Of a stretch of 64,000 bases of DNA, positions 25,693 through 34,329 are shown in pieces. Within the stretch, counting starts at the first letter, position 1, and the number at the start of each line of letters is the position of its first letter. The DNA lies in NCBI RefSeq assembly GCF_011752935.1, contig NZ_VWWO01000001.1, positions 992,001-1,056,000 of the forward strand, given 5' to 3'. The translations under genes were made by a program, and so were the position numbers. This DNA comes from Chitinophaga sp. Cy-1792. GTDB taxonomy: Bacteria; Bacteroidota; Bacteroidia; Chitinophagales; Chitinophagaceae. The notes beneath the pieces were generated by a model, which was not told the DNA's origin, ran no database searches, and worked only from the letters and a program-made list of their open reading frames with translations.

Positions 25693-26571
25693 TTGAAGAA
25701 GATTTTATTTATCATCAACCGGAAAGCGGGAACCGACAGGGAAAAGAAACTGGAGGGAGCCATCACGAAGAATTTCCCGTCAGACCGGTATGATGTGCAG
25801 GTAACCCACCTGGCTTACCTTGGCCATGGTAAAGATCTGGCCCTGGAAGCAGTAAAAAACGGGGTTCACACGGTAGTAGCCGTTGGTGGAGATGGTTCCA
25901 TCAACGAAATCGCGCAGGGACTGGTAGATAGTAATACTGCCCTGGCCATTATTCCGCTGGGAAGCGGTAACGGCCTTGCGCGTGCATTGAAAATCCCGCT
26001 GGACGTAAACAAAGCCATGCAGGTTATCCTCGCTGATGCCAGGAAACCCATGGATGTAGGTTATGCCAACGGACATCTTTTCCTCAGCAATGCCGGCGTT
26101 GGTTTCGATGCACTGGTAGCAGATGAATTCAGACATACCACCAAACGTGGCCTCTATGGCTACGCAAAACTGGTTATCCAACGTTTCAGCAGCTATAAGC
26201 CGGAAGCATACAGCATCAGTATTGATGGTAAAAAGCTGGAAGAAAAGGCGTTTCTGCTGACAGTGGCCAATGGTAACCAGTTTGGCTATGAGTTTAAACT
26301 GGCGCCTAAAGCAAGTGTTTTTGACGGCTTGCTGGACCTCTGCGTAATGCCTCCTGTCAATTTCCTGCAATTGCTGCCGGTTAGTTTATATTCTTTGCTG
26401 GGAAATATTGATAAAACACGTTATCTTAAACATTATACAGGTAAAACGATCAACGTTTCAGGAAGCAGCTTACAATACCTGCAGGTAGATGGTGATGCAG
26501 TGCCGCTGAACGGCAACTCGCTGGAACTTAAAGTAAAACCGGGTGCCATCCAGATGATCGTTAATAGTTAA
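25693..26571 (+). CDS. YegS/diacylglycerol kinase family lipid kinase
   Basis: A 292-residue kinase of the diacylglycerol/sphingosine kinase catalytic family. GGDGSINE (65-72) is the nucleotide-binding signature and PLGSGNGLARAL (88-99) the second conserved loop. The start is TTG at 25693: the natural N-terminus KKILFIINRKAG follows directly, and it is five bases from the nadC stop, so translational coupling is likely. The lipid acceptor cannot be read from the sequence; given that these bacteria make sphingolipids, a sphingoid substrate is possible, but undecaprenol or diacylglycerol are equally open. Confidence 0.88.
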   Translation: MKKILFIINRKAGTDREKKLEGAITKNFPSDRYDVQVTHLAYLGHGKDLALEAVKNGVHTVVAVGGDGSINEIAQGLVDSNTALAIIPLGSGNGLARALKIPLDVNKAMQVILADARKPMDVGYANGHLFLSNAGVGFDALVADEFRHTTKRGLYGYAKLVIQRFSSYKPEAYSISIDGKKLEEKAFLLTVANGNQFGYEFKLAPKASVFDGLLDLCVMPPVNFLQLLPVSLYSLLGNIDKTRYLKHYTGKTINVSGSSLQYLQVDGDAVPLNGNSLELKVKPGAIQMIVNS

Positions 26572-26589
26572 CGTTTAAAACGTAGAAAG

Positions 26590-26925
26590 ATGTCAAAGAA
26601 AAAATCAAATAACAGCGGTATAGTATATTCCACCGATCCCAATTACAATTTTGCGCCGGAGCCGGAAACAGAAGCAGACACGTTAGCGCCGGAGAGCCAG
26701 CAGCTTCGTGTTAAGCTGGATACCAAACAGCGTGCAGGTAAAGTAGTGACGATGGTAGATGGCTTTATCGGTAAAGAAGCTGACCTGGAGAAATTGGGAA
26801 AAGACCTGAAAACAAAATGTGGTACAGGCGGAAGTGTAAAAGACGGATTGATCCTGATTCAGGGCGATTACAGGGAAAAGATGGTGAAGTGGCTCCAGGA
26901 CTGGGGTTACAAGAAAACAAAATAG
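26590..26925 (+). CDS. SUI1/eIF1-like translation factor (YciH family)
   Basis: A 111-residue protein whose C-terminal 70 residues form the SUI1 domain: VKLDTKQRAGKVVTMVDGF, KCGTGGSVKDGLILIQGDY, MVKWLQDWGY. The first 40 residues are polar and probably disordered. Eukaryotic eIF1 controls start-codon choice; bacterial YciH proteins have been linked to initiation fidelity or stress repression of translation, but the exact role is unclear. It is the last gene of the nadC run and is followed by a bidirectional terminator. Confidence 0.88.
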   Translation: MSKKKSNNSGIVYSTDPNYNFAPEPETEADTLAPESQQLRVKLDTKQRAGKVVTMVDGFIGKEADLEKLGKDLKTKCGTGGSVKDGLILIQGDYREKMVKWLQDWGYKKTK

Positions 26926-26947
26926 TTACTTATTCTCATAAATAATT

Positions 26948-26985
26948 AAACGGGACGGATAGACATCCGTCCCGTTTTCGTATTG
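26948..26985. terminator. Bidirectional intrinsic terminator
   Basis: Perfect 13-base arms (AAACGGGACGGAT and complement, 26948-26960 and 26965-26977) with loop AGAC, between the convergent YciH and aldo/keto reductase genes. Confidence 0.9.
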
Positions 26986-27000
26986 CTTTTTTAACAAATT

Positions 27001-27999
27001 TTATCTGTTGACCAGTTTCATACCGGCATCATGGTAACGGTTACCAGCTACCTGATGTGACCGGAGAATGTTATCAATCGCGGTCAGGTCTTCACTGGTG
27101 AGCATTACATCCGCAGCGCCTGCATTTTCAGTCAGATATTTTCTGCGTTTGGTACCAGGGATCGGGATAATATCATCTCCCTGTGCAAGCAACCATGCGA
27201 GCGACAGTTGAGCTGTTGAAATACCTTTATTAATTGCAAAAGCATTTAAAGCATTTACTGTTTCGAGGTTTTGTTCAAAGTTTGTACCCTGGAACCTTGG
27301 CATATTTCTGCGGAAATCTCCTTCGGCGAGCTGGTTAGTATCGGTGAGAGTGCCCGTACTCATACCACGACCTAACGGGCTGTAAGCCACTAAGGAAACG
27401 CCCAGTTCTCTGGCGGTATGCAGAATATCTCCTTCCACGTCCCGTGAGAAGAGGGAGTATTCGCTTTGCAGTGCTGCTATCGGATGTACGCTATAAGCTC
27501 TTTTGAGTGAGTCGGCGCTGGCTTCAGAGAGGCCGAGGTAACGCACTTTGCCTTCTTTCACCAGTTCAGCCATGGCGCCAACCATTTCTTCTACCGGTAC
27601 GGTGTCGGATATACGGTGAGCGTAGTACAGATCAATTACATCTATGCCGAGCCGTTTGAGACTGGCTTCACAGGCCTGTTTCAGGTATTTTGGTGAGCCA
27701 TCAAACCAGGTACTGTTATCGTCATTGAAACGGAATCCGAATTTAGTGGCGAGAAAAACTTTATCTCTTTTAGTGGCGAGTAATTTAGAGAGTAATATTT
27801 CATTGGCGCCCTTTCCATACATATCTGCTGTATCCAGCAGGTTGATGCCCAGTTCCAGTGCGAGTTCCAGCGTAGAAAGTGATTCAGCTTCGTTGTTATC
27901 AAATTCCTGTCCGTTGCCATAGGCGAATGACATTCCCATGCAACCCAGTCCTATTGCGGATATTGATGCTCCTGTTTTTCCAAGTTTTCTGTACTGCAT
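27001..27999 (-). CDS. Aldo/keto reductase
   Basis: A 332-residue NADPH-dependent oxidoreductase with the full catalytic tetrad: D56 and Y61 in LLDTADMYGKG, K86 in ATKFGF and H128 in YYAHR. The C-terminal IPIPGTKRRKYLTEN is the NADPH 2'-phosphate binding region. The start at 27999 (MQYRKLGKTG) is chosen because the longer frame adds a sequence unlike the family and would begin near or upstream of the -7 box at 28033-28040. The AraC-type regulator just upstream is a probable controller. The substrate is unknown. Confidence 0.88.
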   Translation of the reverse strand: MQYRKLGKTGASISAIGLGCMGMSFAYGNGQEFDNNEAESLSTLELALELGINLLDTADMYGKGANEILLSKLLATKRDKVFLATKFGFRFNDDNSTWFDGSPKYLKQACEASLKRLGIDVIDLYYAHRISDTVPVEEMVGAMAELVKEGKVRYLGLSEASADSLKRAYSVHPIAALQSEYSLFSRDVEGDILHTARELGVSLVAYSPLGRGMSTGTLTDTNQLAEGDFRRNMPRFQGTNFEQNLETVNALNAFAINKGISTAQLSLAWLLAQGDDIIPIPGTKRRKYLTENAGAADVMLTSEDLTAIDNILRSHQVAGNRYHDAGMKLVNR

Positions 28000-28032
28000 A
28001 ATATTGTGATTTTGTATCTGATTAGTATGATA

Positions 28033-28040
28033 CAAAAGTA
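28033..28040 (-). promoter_or_regulatory. -7 box for the aldo/keto reductase gene
   Basis: Minus-strand TACTTTTG matches TAnnTTTG, giving a start point near 28026 and a leader of about 27 bases. No clear -33 element. Confidence 0.45.
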
Positions 28041-28092
28041 CAATGGGGAGGCAGCAGAGAAATTGTATTGTGCAAAGGGATTCTTGTTAATA

Positions 28093-28992
28093 TCAAAGAG
28101 CGGACTGGTGACGGAATGAATTTGGCGACTGGTGGCAGTGATTCTGGAAGAAGTGGGTGAAGTTACCGGGATCTTCATAACCCAGACTCCATGCGATATC
28201 AGCAATAGGCCAATCGGTATGAATGAGCAGGAGTTTGGCTTCCAGTACTACACGCTGCCGTATATGCTCACTGACAGTGCGTCCTGTGGTATGTTTTACG
28301 CAGGCGTTCAGGTGATTGGGATGTGTGTTGAGAAAGGTGGCGAATTCCTTAGCTGTTTTTAATGTTACCTGCTGATGCGGATGTTCGATCGGGAATTGCT
28401 TCTCGAGTTTGTCGGTGAAGCGGAAGGCCAGCATTTGAGCGGCTGTCAGTTGCCGTACGGGTGCGGCTTCTTCCTGTGCGATTCTTCTTCCTTCCAGTAA
28501 CACCAGTTTCAGGTAGATGAGGATGGCTTCCTGTTTAAAGGCTGCATCTTCATTGAATTCTTTCATCAGTTGTCTGAAAATAGAGGCCAGGTATACTGTC
28601 TGTGTGTCTGTTATTTTGTATACCGCCTGTCCTTCTCTTTGCAGCAGTGGGTAGTTCAGGATTTCCTGCTGCTGGTTTTCGAAGAGGTGTTCATTAAATA
28701 GAATGTAGGTTCCGTCCTGCTCTTCTGAAGTGGCATGCCAGCTTTTGACCTGGTCGGGGTGAAGAAAAATCAATGTTGGCCCATCTATTTCATGTTGTCT
28801 GTCATTTACGGTATAGATACCGGTTCCTTTGGTGATCAGTACTATTTTGTAATAATCTCTTCTGGAGGCGGATATATCTGCTTTGACCGGGGTGTCTTTC
28901 CGGGAGTATATGGCGAAGCTGCCGTGAACAGGTGCTTTAGGGCGAAGTTCACGATCTGTAAAAAGTAGGAGATCGTTATTGATCTCAGACAT
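28093..28992 (-). CDS. AraC family transcription regulator
   Basis: A roughly 299-residue regulator. The N-terminal half is a cupin-like sensor (FAIYSRKDTPVKADIS, KIVLITKGTGIYTVND, PTLIFLHPDQVKSWHAT), and the last 100 residues hold two helix-turn-helix motifs (TAKEFATFLNTHPNHLNACV; PIADIAWSLGYEDPGNFTHFF) that fit AraC DNA-binding domains. The start at 28992 (MSEINND) is preferred over 29040 or 29055 because a -7 box at 29044-29051 would place the start point near 29037. It lies upstream of and in the same direction as the aldo/keto reductase, its likely target. Confidence 0.87.
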   Translation of the reverse strand: MSEINNDLLLFTDRELRPKAPVHGSFAIYSRKDTPVKADISASRRDYYKIVLITKGTGIYTVNDRQHEIDGPTLIFLHPDQVKSWHATSEEQDGTYILFNEHLFENQQQEILNYPLLQREGQAVYKITDTQTVYLASIFRQLMKEFNEDAAFKQEAILIYLKLVLLEGRRIAQEEAAPVRQLTAAQMLAFRFTDKLEKQFPIEHPHQQVTLKTAKEFATFLNTHPNHLNACVKHTTGRTVSEHIRQRVVLEAKLLLIHTDWPIADIAWSLGYEDPGNFTHFFQNHCHQSPNSFRHQSAL

Positions 28993-29043
28993 TTTTTGGG
29001 TACGAATACTGTTGGGGAGGGTTACTTTTTTCGAAGACATTTT

Positions 29044-29051
29044 CAAATTTA
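29044..29051 (-). promoter_or_regulatory. -7 box for the AraC regulator gene
   Basis: Minus-strand TAAATTTG matches TAnnTTTG, with only a T-rich -33 region. It supports the downstream start codon at 28992. Confidence 0.4.
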
Positions 29052-29135
29052 CCACTTCTTTAACAGATAAAATAATGGGTGTCTAAAAAATTCACATGAA
29101 GTGAAACCCTTGATTTTACTGATGTTTTGGTTTAA

Positions 29136-29288
29136 ATGCAACACAATTGCATTTTTATTTTTGATAATTGCAAAGAAATTTCACAATTTGTTAACGCCTT
29201 TATCAACCAAAATCTTGTTATCATCGCGCTTTATGATGAGCTTAAGCAGCAAGGATTTGCGCTAAGTAAAAACAAGAATATTTTCTAA
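29136..29288 (+). CDS. Possible 50-residue small protein
   Basis: In the 318-base gap between the AraC gene and birA there is an ATG-initiated frame of 50 codons ending in TAA at 29286-29288. The product is mixed hydrophobic and polar, with FVNAFINQNLVIIALYDELK as a plausible amphipathic helix and a lysine/asparagine-rich tail. The stop is 22 bases before a strong terminator on the same strand, which supports a short transcript. Against it: no clear ribosome site, no -7 box at the right distance upstream, and a TATTTTTG at 29156-29163 that would start transcription inside the frame, in which case this could be a non-coding RNA. I know no homologue. Confidence 0.35.
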   Translation: MQHNCIFIFDNCKEISQFVNAFINQNLVIIALYDELKQQGFALSKNKNIF

Positions 29289-29310
29289 ATTATTATATTA
29301 CCCCTTTGGA

Positions 29311-29345
29311 AAAAAAGTCTCTACATCGTAGAGACTTTTTTATTA
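29311..29345. terminator. Bidirectional intrinsic terminator
   Basis: Perfect 14-base arms AAAAAAGTCTCTAC and complement (29311-29324, 29328-29341) with loop ATC. It ends birA on the minus strand and any plus-strand transcript from the gap. Confidence 0.92.
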
Positions 29346-29373
29346 TATCTGTGTTGTAGTTTACAGGAAGATG

Positions 29374-30114
29374 TTAGCCCAGGATAAATTCGATTTCACC
29401 GAATCCGTATTCTTCGAGGTTACCGTTTCTTTCCAATACAATATGTCCGGTAGGTTGTACGTCTACAATGGTAGCGGTATATATTTCCCCGTTAATTCTG
29501 AATGGGGAGGGTATACCGAAGCGGAAAAGCTTGGATTTATATTCTTTGAGCAGGTCGTGGTGGTCAACTGTCTGGAGTTGATTAACGCGCAGATCAAAGA
29601 AGGAGCATAGTTCTTTGGCCATGATGGGGCCTTCCCATGTTTTGCCGGTGATTTGGCGCAGGGAGACGGCATTTTTGAGTTCATCCGGGAATTTTGCCTG
29701 GTTGAGGTTGATGCCGATGCCGATGATGGCATATTGCCAGCTGGTACCTCTGATCACATTTTCGATGAGGGTACCTCCTGCCTTTCTGTCACGCCAGTAA
29801 ATATCATTGGGCCATTTAATAATGGTGTCGTCTCCGGCGTATTTGGAGAGGAAATCATGGGCACCGAGGGCGATGACGATACTTAGCATGAACTGGCTGG
29901 AAAGTGGCAGCGATCCGGGATGTATGGCAACGGTTAGTGCGCTGATATCGCCGGGTTCGGCGAGCCATTTTTTACCACGGGTGCCTTTGCCTGCGGTTTG
30001 GTTGCCGGTATACCAGGCTGTACCGGATGTCACATCGCCGGAATTGACCTGTGCCATGGCATAGTTATTGGTGCTGTCAACACTTTCGAGGATATAAAAC
30101 GGGTGTCCTATCAC
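29374..30114 (-). CDS. birA: Biotin-[acetyl-CoA-carboxylase] ligase
   Basis: A 246-residue ligase that forms biotinyl-AMP and attaches biotin to the carboxyl carrier protein. The biotin/ATP loop is GKGTRGKKW (42-50), a variant of the GRGRRG motif, and IKWPNDIYW carries the active-site lysine. There is no N-terminal helix-turn-helix, so it is a monofunctional ligase, not the E. coli-type repressor. A C-terminal domain of about 50 residues is present (FGIPSPFRINGEIYTATIVDVQ). It is divergent from rsfS. Confidence 0.92.
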   Translation of the reverse strand: MIGHPFYILESVDSTNNYAMAQVNSGDVTSGTAWYTGNQTAGKGTRGKKWLAEPGDISALTVAIHPGSLPLSSQFMLSIVIALGAHDFLSKYAGDDTIIKWPNDIYWRDRKAGGTLIENVIRGTSWQYAIIGIGINLNQAKFPDELKNAVSLRQITGKTWEGPIMAKELCSFFDLRVNQLQTVDHHDLLKEYKSKLFRFGIPSPFRINGEIYTATIVDVQPTGHIVLERNGNLEEYGFGEIEFILG

Positions 30115-30228
30115 TTGAATCCTTTTTAGTCTGAATTTCAGCTGGAAAAGTAGTTCATTTTATTATTTTCTTAACAGGATTGACGCCCATATGGTGATTT
30201 TCTCAAGCTTATATTAATGCTTGTTTAG

Positions 30229-30236
30229 TAACTTTG
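30229..30236 (+). promoter_or_regulatory. -7 box for rsfS-ftsH
   Basis: TAACTTTG matches TAnnTTTG, with a start point near 30243 and a leader of about 30 bases. No clear -33 element. Confidence 0.5.
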
Positions 30237-30272
30237 ACAATTAAAGATTATTTTTAACAAAAACGTGATTTA

Positions 30273-30674
30273 TTGGCACCCTTAACCGTTCTGAGCACGA
30301 GGAAAAAAGCGCAGACGCGCTTAACCAGAGAAAGTGAAATATTTACCACCATCATACAGGCCATTCAGGATAAAAAGGGAGAAAATATAGTATCCCTGGA
30401 TCTTCGCCAGATTCCTGAAGCTGTGGCCGATTTCTTCATTATATGTGAAGCGAATTCCAACACACAAGTACGGGCAATAGCTGATTTTGTCGCTGACGAG
30501 GTCCAGAAAAAGGTGGGTGAAGAGCCTTACAAGCATGAGGGCTTCACTGCTCAGCAATGGATTTTGGTTGACTATGTAAATGTAGTTGTGCATGTTTTTC
30601 AGCCGGAAACCAGGAAATTCTACAGCCTGGAAGAAATGTGGAGCGATGCTGACAGAATGGAACACAACGATTAA
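30273..30674 (+). CDS. rsfS: Ribosomal silencing factor RsfS
   Basis: A 133-residue RsfS/Iojap protein, which binds ribosomal protein uL14 and blocks subunit joining in starvation. The domain begins at TIIQAIQDKKGENIVSLDLRQI and contains ADFFIICEANSNTQVRAIADFV, KHEGFTAQQWILVDYVNVVVHVF and RKFYSLEEMWSDAD, all typical. The start codon is TTG at 30273, and I see no in-frame ATG that would retain the domain. It is 79 bases upstream of ftsH and probably shares its transcript. Confidence 0.92.
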   Translation: MAPLTVLSTRKKAQTRLTRESEIFTTIIQAIQDKKGENIVSLDLRQIPEAVADFFIICEANSNTQVRAIADFVADEVQKKVGEEPYKHEGFTAQQWILVDYVNVVVHVFQPETRKFYSLEEMWSDADRMEHND

Positions 30675-30753
30675 TTAAACAAAACAGCTTGGTTCTGTAT
30701 TATTTTATATATAATTCTGATTGCAATAAACATCCGTAAAGGAGCGAAAGATT

Positions 30754-32778
30754 ATGGAAAAAGGAGGCAATAACTTCAACAGGGGTTCAGACAAATCGCC
30801 TAAGAAAGGACCTAGGTTCACGATATATTGGGTTTATGCCTTTATTGGCCTTGCCCTGTTAGCGATGAATTTCATGGATATTGGATCTCACCCCCAGGAG
30901 ATCAGCTTCCAGGAGTTCCAGGTTAAATACCTGAAACCTGGAGACGTGGACAGGCTGGTCGTTGTAAACAAGAAATATGTAGAAGTCTACATAAAGAAAG
31001 ACAAATTAAAAGACCCGCAATTTAAAGACGTATCTAAAAGTAAGTTTGGTGGAGAAAATGCTGGTCCTCATTTCCGTTTTACCATAGGTAGCGAGGAAAG
31101 TTTCAAGAAAGATATCGACAAAGCCCAGGAAGGCGTAGCTCCTGAGAACCTGGTCAAGATCAGCTATGACGAAAGAACGAGCTGGTTTGAACCATTTATA
31201 CAGTTGCTGGTGCCGTTATTGCTGATTATTGGTTTATGGGTATTACTCATGCGAAAAGTGGGTGGCCCTGCTGGTGGCAGCGGTGGACCGGGTGGTATCT
31301 TCAATATCGGTAAGTCTAAAGCTACCCTTTTTGATAAAGGTACCCGCGTAAACATTACTTTCAACGATGTTGCCGGTTTGGACGAAGCGAAAGTGGAAGT
31401 AATGGAAATCGTTGATTTCCTGAAAAATCCAAAGAAATACACCTCTCTGGGTGGTAAAATACCAAAAGGTGCGTTACTGGTAGGCCCTCCGGGTACTGGT
31501 AAAACCCTCCTCGCCAAAGCGATGGCAGGTGAAGCACAGGTACCTTTCTTCTCTATGTCCGGTTCCGATTTCGTGGAGCTGTTCGTAGGTGTGGGTGCCA
31601 GCCGTGTACGCGACCTGTTTAAACAGGCCCGTGAGAAAGCACCATGTATCATCTTCATCGATGAGATTGATGCAATCGGCCGTGCCAGAGGTAAAAACGT
31701 AATGATGAGCAATGATGAGCGTGAAAACACCCTCAACCAGCTGCTCGTTGAAATGGATGGTTTCGGAACTGACAGCGGTATCATTATCCTGGCAGCTACC
31801 AACCGCCCGGATGTACTGGATAGCGCATTGCTGCGTCCTGGTCGTTTCGACCGTCAGATCTCTATTGACAAGCCGGATCTGGCAGGTAGAGAGCAGATCT
31901 TCTCCGTACACCTGAAGCCAATTAAAACATCTCCAAACCTGGATATTAAGAAACTGGCTTCTATGACACCTGGCTTTGCCGGTGCCGATATCGCCAACGT
32001 TTGTAACGAAGCCGCCCTCATCGCTGCCCGTAAAGGCAAAACTGAAGTGGAAATGGATGACTTCAACGATGCGGTAGACCGCGTAATCGGTGGTCTGGAA
32101 AAGAAAAACAAAATCATCTCTCCGGAAGAGAAAGAAGTAATTGCCTACCACGAAGCGGGTCACGCTATCTGTGGCTGGTACCTGGAACACGCTAACCCAC
32201 TCGTGAAAGTAACGATCGTTCCTCGCGGTGTGGCAGCACTGGGTTATGCTCAGTATCTTCCTAAAGAACAATATCTCTACAACACCGAGCAACTGATGGA
32301 CGACATCTGTATGACCCTCGGCGGCCGTGCTGTAGAAGAAATCGTATTCGGCAAAATCTCTACCGGTGCACAGAACGACCTGCAGGTAATCACCCGCATG
32401 GCCTATGCAATGGTAACCGTTTACGGTATGAATGATAAAGTAGGTAACGTATCTTTCTACGATCCTAACAGCGATCAGTCTTTCACCAAACCTTATTCTG
32501 AGGAGACAGCGAAAATGATCGATGAGGAAGTTAGAAAACTGATCGACCAGGCTTATGCCAGAACTAAAGCCCTGCTTACAGATAAACTTGAACAGGTGAA
32601 AATCCTGGCCAAGGAACTGCTGAAAAGCGAAGTGCTGTACCAGGCAGATCTGGAAAGACTGATCGGTAAACGTCCGTATGATACCAAACAGGAACATCAT
32701 GTTGCTGATGGTCTTACTTCAGATGGCGTTCAACCTACAGATATCATCAATCCATCACCATCACCTGCTAACGCGTAA
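30754..32778 (+). CDS. ftsH: ATP-dependent zinc metalloprotease FtsH
   Basis: A 674-residue membrane-bound AAA protease that degrades unassembled membrane proteins and regulatory substrates. Two transmembrane helices (about 24-41 and 149-166) flank a periplasmic domain. Walker A is GPPGTGKT (244-251), Walker B FIDEID (301-306), the second region of homology [19 protein letters not shown], and the zinc site HEAGH (466-470). A glycine-rich linker ([12 protein letters not shown]) follows the second helix. The length is normal. An A/G-rich ribosome site (AAAGGAGCG) precedes the ATG. The LUD gene starts eight bases after its stop. Confidence 0.97.
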   Translation: MEKGGNNFNRGSDKSPKKGPRFTIYWVYAFIGLALLAMNFMDIGSHPQEISFQEFQVKYLKPGDVDRLVVVNKKYVEVYIKKDKLKDPQFKDVSKSKFGGENAGPHFRFTIGSEESFKKDIDKAQEGVAPENLVKISYDERTSWFEPFIQLLVPLLLIIGLWVLLMRKVGGPAGGSGGPGGIFNIGKSKATLFDKGTRVNITFNDVAGLDEAKVEVMEIVDFLKNPKKYTSLGGKIPKGALLVGPPGTGKTLLAKAMAGEAQVPFFSMSGSDFVELFVGVGASRVRDLFKQAREKAPCIIFIDEIDAIGRARGKNVMMSNDERENTLNQLLVEMDGFGTDSGIIILAATNRPDVLDSALLRPGRFDRQISIDKPDLAGREQIFSVHLKPIKTSPNLDIKKLASMTPGFAGADIANVCNEAALIAARKGKTEVEMDDFNDAVDRVIGGLEKKNKIISPEEKEVIAYHEAGHAICGWYLEHANPLVKVTIVPRGVAALGYAQYLPKEQYLYNTEQLMDDICMTLGGRAVEEIVFGKISTGAQNDLQVITRMAYAMVTVYGMNDKVGNVSFYDPNSDQSFTKPYSEETAKMIDEEVRKLIDQAYARTKALLTDKLEQVKILAKELLKSEVLYQADLERLIGKRPYDTKQEHHVADGLTSDGVQPTDIINPSPSPANA

Positions 32779-32786
32779 TTAGTAAT

Positions 32787-33422
32787 ATGAAGATTTCTCC
32801 TGCCAAGGAAAATATTCTGAAGCGAGTACGAAATGCTTTAAGTCAGCCAGTACAGTTGCCCTTCCCTAACTCGGAGGGCAACACTGCTGTTTTTAAAGCT
32901 GAAAGCGAAGGAATGGAAATCAGGTTCGCGGAAGAATTTACCCGCTTGCAGGGAAAATTTGTATTCTGCTCCGGTAAAACAGAACTCATCGAAAATCTGC
33001 GTGCTTTATGTGATAATAAGGAATGGCATAATGTATTCTGCCAGACGCCTTCTATCCTGAAGTATATTCATCAGGATGAGTTGCCTTGTCTGAACCAGGG
33101 CTCTATGCATGAAGCAGATGCTGCCATCACAGATTGTGAGTACCTGGTAGCACGTACCGGCACCGTTGTATTAAGCGCTGCACAGCCCAGCGGCCGTGCT
33201 TTGCCCGTATATACGCCGGTACATGTCATGATTGCCTACACCCACCAACTCGTTTTTGATCTGAAAGATGCGCTCCACAAGCTGAAAGATAAATATGGCA
33301 ATGACCTTCCGTCCGCCATTTCTTTTGCAACAGGGCCTAGTCGCACTGCAGATATCGAAAAGACACTGGTCGTGGGTATTCACGGACCCAAAGAAGTATA
33401 CGTCTTCTTAGTAGACGACTAA
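32787..33422 (+). CDS. LUD domain protein (LutC/YkgG-like)
   Basis: A 211-residue cytoplasmic protein of the LUD family. Landmarks are ADAAITDCEYLVARTGTVVL, SGRALPVYTPVHVMIA and the closing SFATGPSRTADIEKTLVVGIHGP, the family signature. LutC takes part in lactate oxidation with LutA and LutB, but those genes are absent here and this single gene follows ftsH after eight bases, so its role in this setting is unclear. Standalone copies behind ftsH recur in Bacteroidota, as far as I know. Confidence 0.87.
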   Translation: MKISPAKENILKRVRNALSQPVQLPFPNSEGNTAVFKAESEGMEIRFAEEFTRLQGKFVFCSGKTELIENLRALCDNKEWHNVFCQTPSILKYIHQDELPCLNQGSMHEADAAITDCEYLVARTGTVVLSAAQPSGRALPVYTPVHVMIAYTHQLVFDLKDALHKLKDKYGNDLPSAISFATGPSRTADIEKTLVVGIHGPKEVYVFLVDD

Positions 33423-33435
33423 CAAATAATATTTT

Positions 33436-33496
33436 AGCTGTTAGCAGGTAGTTGCCGGATAGTGACAAACTATGCCGCCGCTATCTGCTAACAGCT
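33436..33496. repeat. Long-loop inverted repeat
   Basis: AGCTGTTAGCAGGTAG (33436-33451) pairs with 33481-33496 with a single mismatch, around a 29-base loop, between the LUD gene and lpxH. AATTTTT follows shortly after on the plus strand. It could be a weak terminator or a dispersed genomic repeat. Confidence 0.5.
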
Positions 33497-33510
33497 TCAT
33501 AATTTTTAGC

Positions 33511-34329
33511 ATGGATATTAATCTGCCAGCCAATAAGAAAATATATTTTGCTTCCGATTTTCACCTGGGAGCACCTAATGCTACTGCCAGCAGAGAAAGA
33601 GAAAGGACGATCATCAAATGGTTGGAAGATGCGGAGAAAGATGCCGCACATATCTTTCTGGTAGGCGATATTTTTGATTTCTGGTTTGAATATAAACATG
33701 TAGTTCCGAAAGGATATATCCGTATCCTGGGAAAACTGGCGGACCTCCGCGATAAAGGAATAGGGATTTCTGTTTTCATCGGCAACCATGATATGTGGAT
33801 GAACGGCTATTTTGAAGACGAACTGGATATCCCTGTTTACTATGAACCGCAAACATATACTATTGCCGGAAAACGTTTCTATATTGGCCATGGCGATGGC
33901 CTCGGCCCCGGTGATCATGGCTATAAATTCCTGAAAAAAATATTCCGCAACCCGTTATGCCGGGTGCTGTTTTCCGCTCTGCATCCTGCTATTGGCATCT
34001 CTCTTGCCAACTACTTCAGCCGCAAAAGCCGTGCTGCCACCGGGCAAAGCCTGGAGCATTATCTCGGTGAAGAAAATGAATGGCTGGCCATCTACACAAA
34101 AGAGGTTTTACAAAAAGAACATTTCGATTATTTCATCTTCGGGCACAGGCATCTTCCGCTTGACCTGAAAGTAGGCGAAAACAGCCATTACATCAACCTG
34201 GGTGACTGGCTGAACTACTTCTCCTATGCTGTATTTGACGGGGAAACAACTACGTTGAAATTCCTTACAGCGTCTGGTGAAGCGGCAGCGCGTGAAGCAT
34301 CAAAAATTCAGGCGTCTAAAATATCGTGA
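33511..34329 (+). CDS. lpxH: UDP-2,3-diacylglucosamine diphosphatase
   Basis: A 272-residue metallophosphoesterase of the lipid A pathway that splits UDP-2,3-diacylglucosamine into lipid X and UMP. Metal ligands are visible as DFHLG (D16, H18), GDIFDFWFE, GNHDMW, HGDGLG and GHRHLPLD. The start at 33511 (MDINLP) is preferred over 33472, whose first codons lie within the inverted repeat and add no family sequence. It acts on the cytoplasmic side of the inner membrane. The 3' end overlaps convergent recO by 22 bases, with no terminator between them. Confidence 0.87.
   Translation: MDINLPANKKIYFASDFHLGAPNATASRERERTIIKWLEDAEKDAAHIFLVGDIFDFWFEYKHVVPKGYIRILGKLADLRDKGIGISVFIGNHDMWMNGYFEDELDIPVYYEPQTYTIAGKRFYIGHGDGLGPGDHGYKFLKKIFRNPLCRVLFSALHPAIGISLANYFSRKSRAATGQSLEHYLGEENEWLAIYTKEVLQKEHFDYFIFGHRHLPLDLKVGENSHYINLGDWLNYFSYAVFDGETTTLKFLTASGEAAAREASKIQASKIS

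Noticed and set aside
31474..32700. A 408-codon open frame on the minus strand
   Set aside because: It mirrors the ftsH coding sequence and encodes an implausible Phe/Arg/His-rich product.
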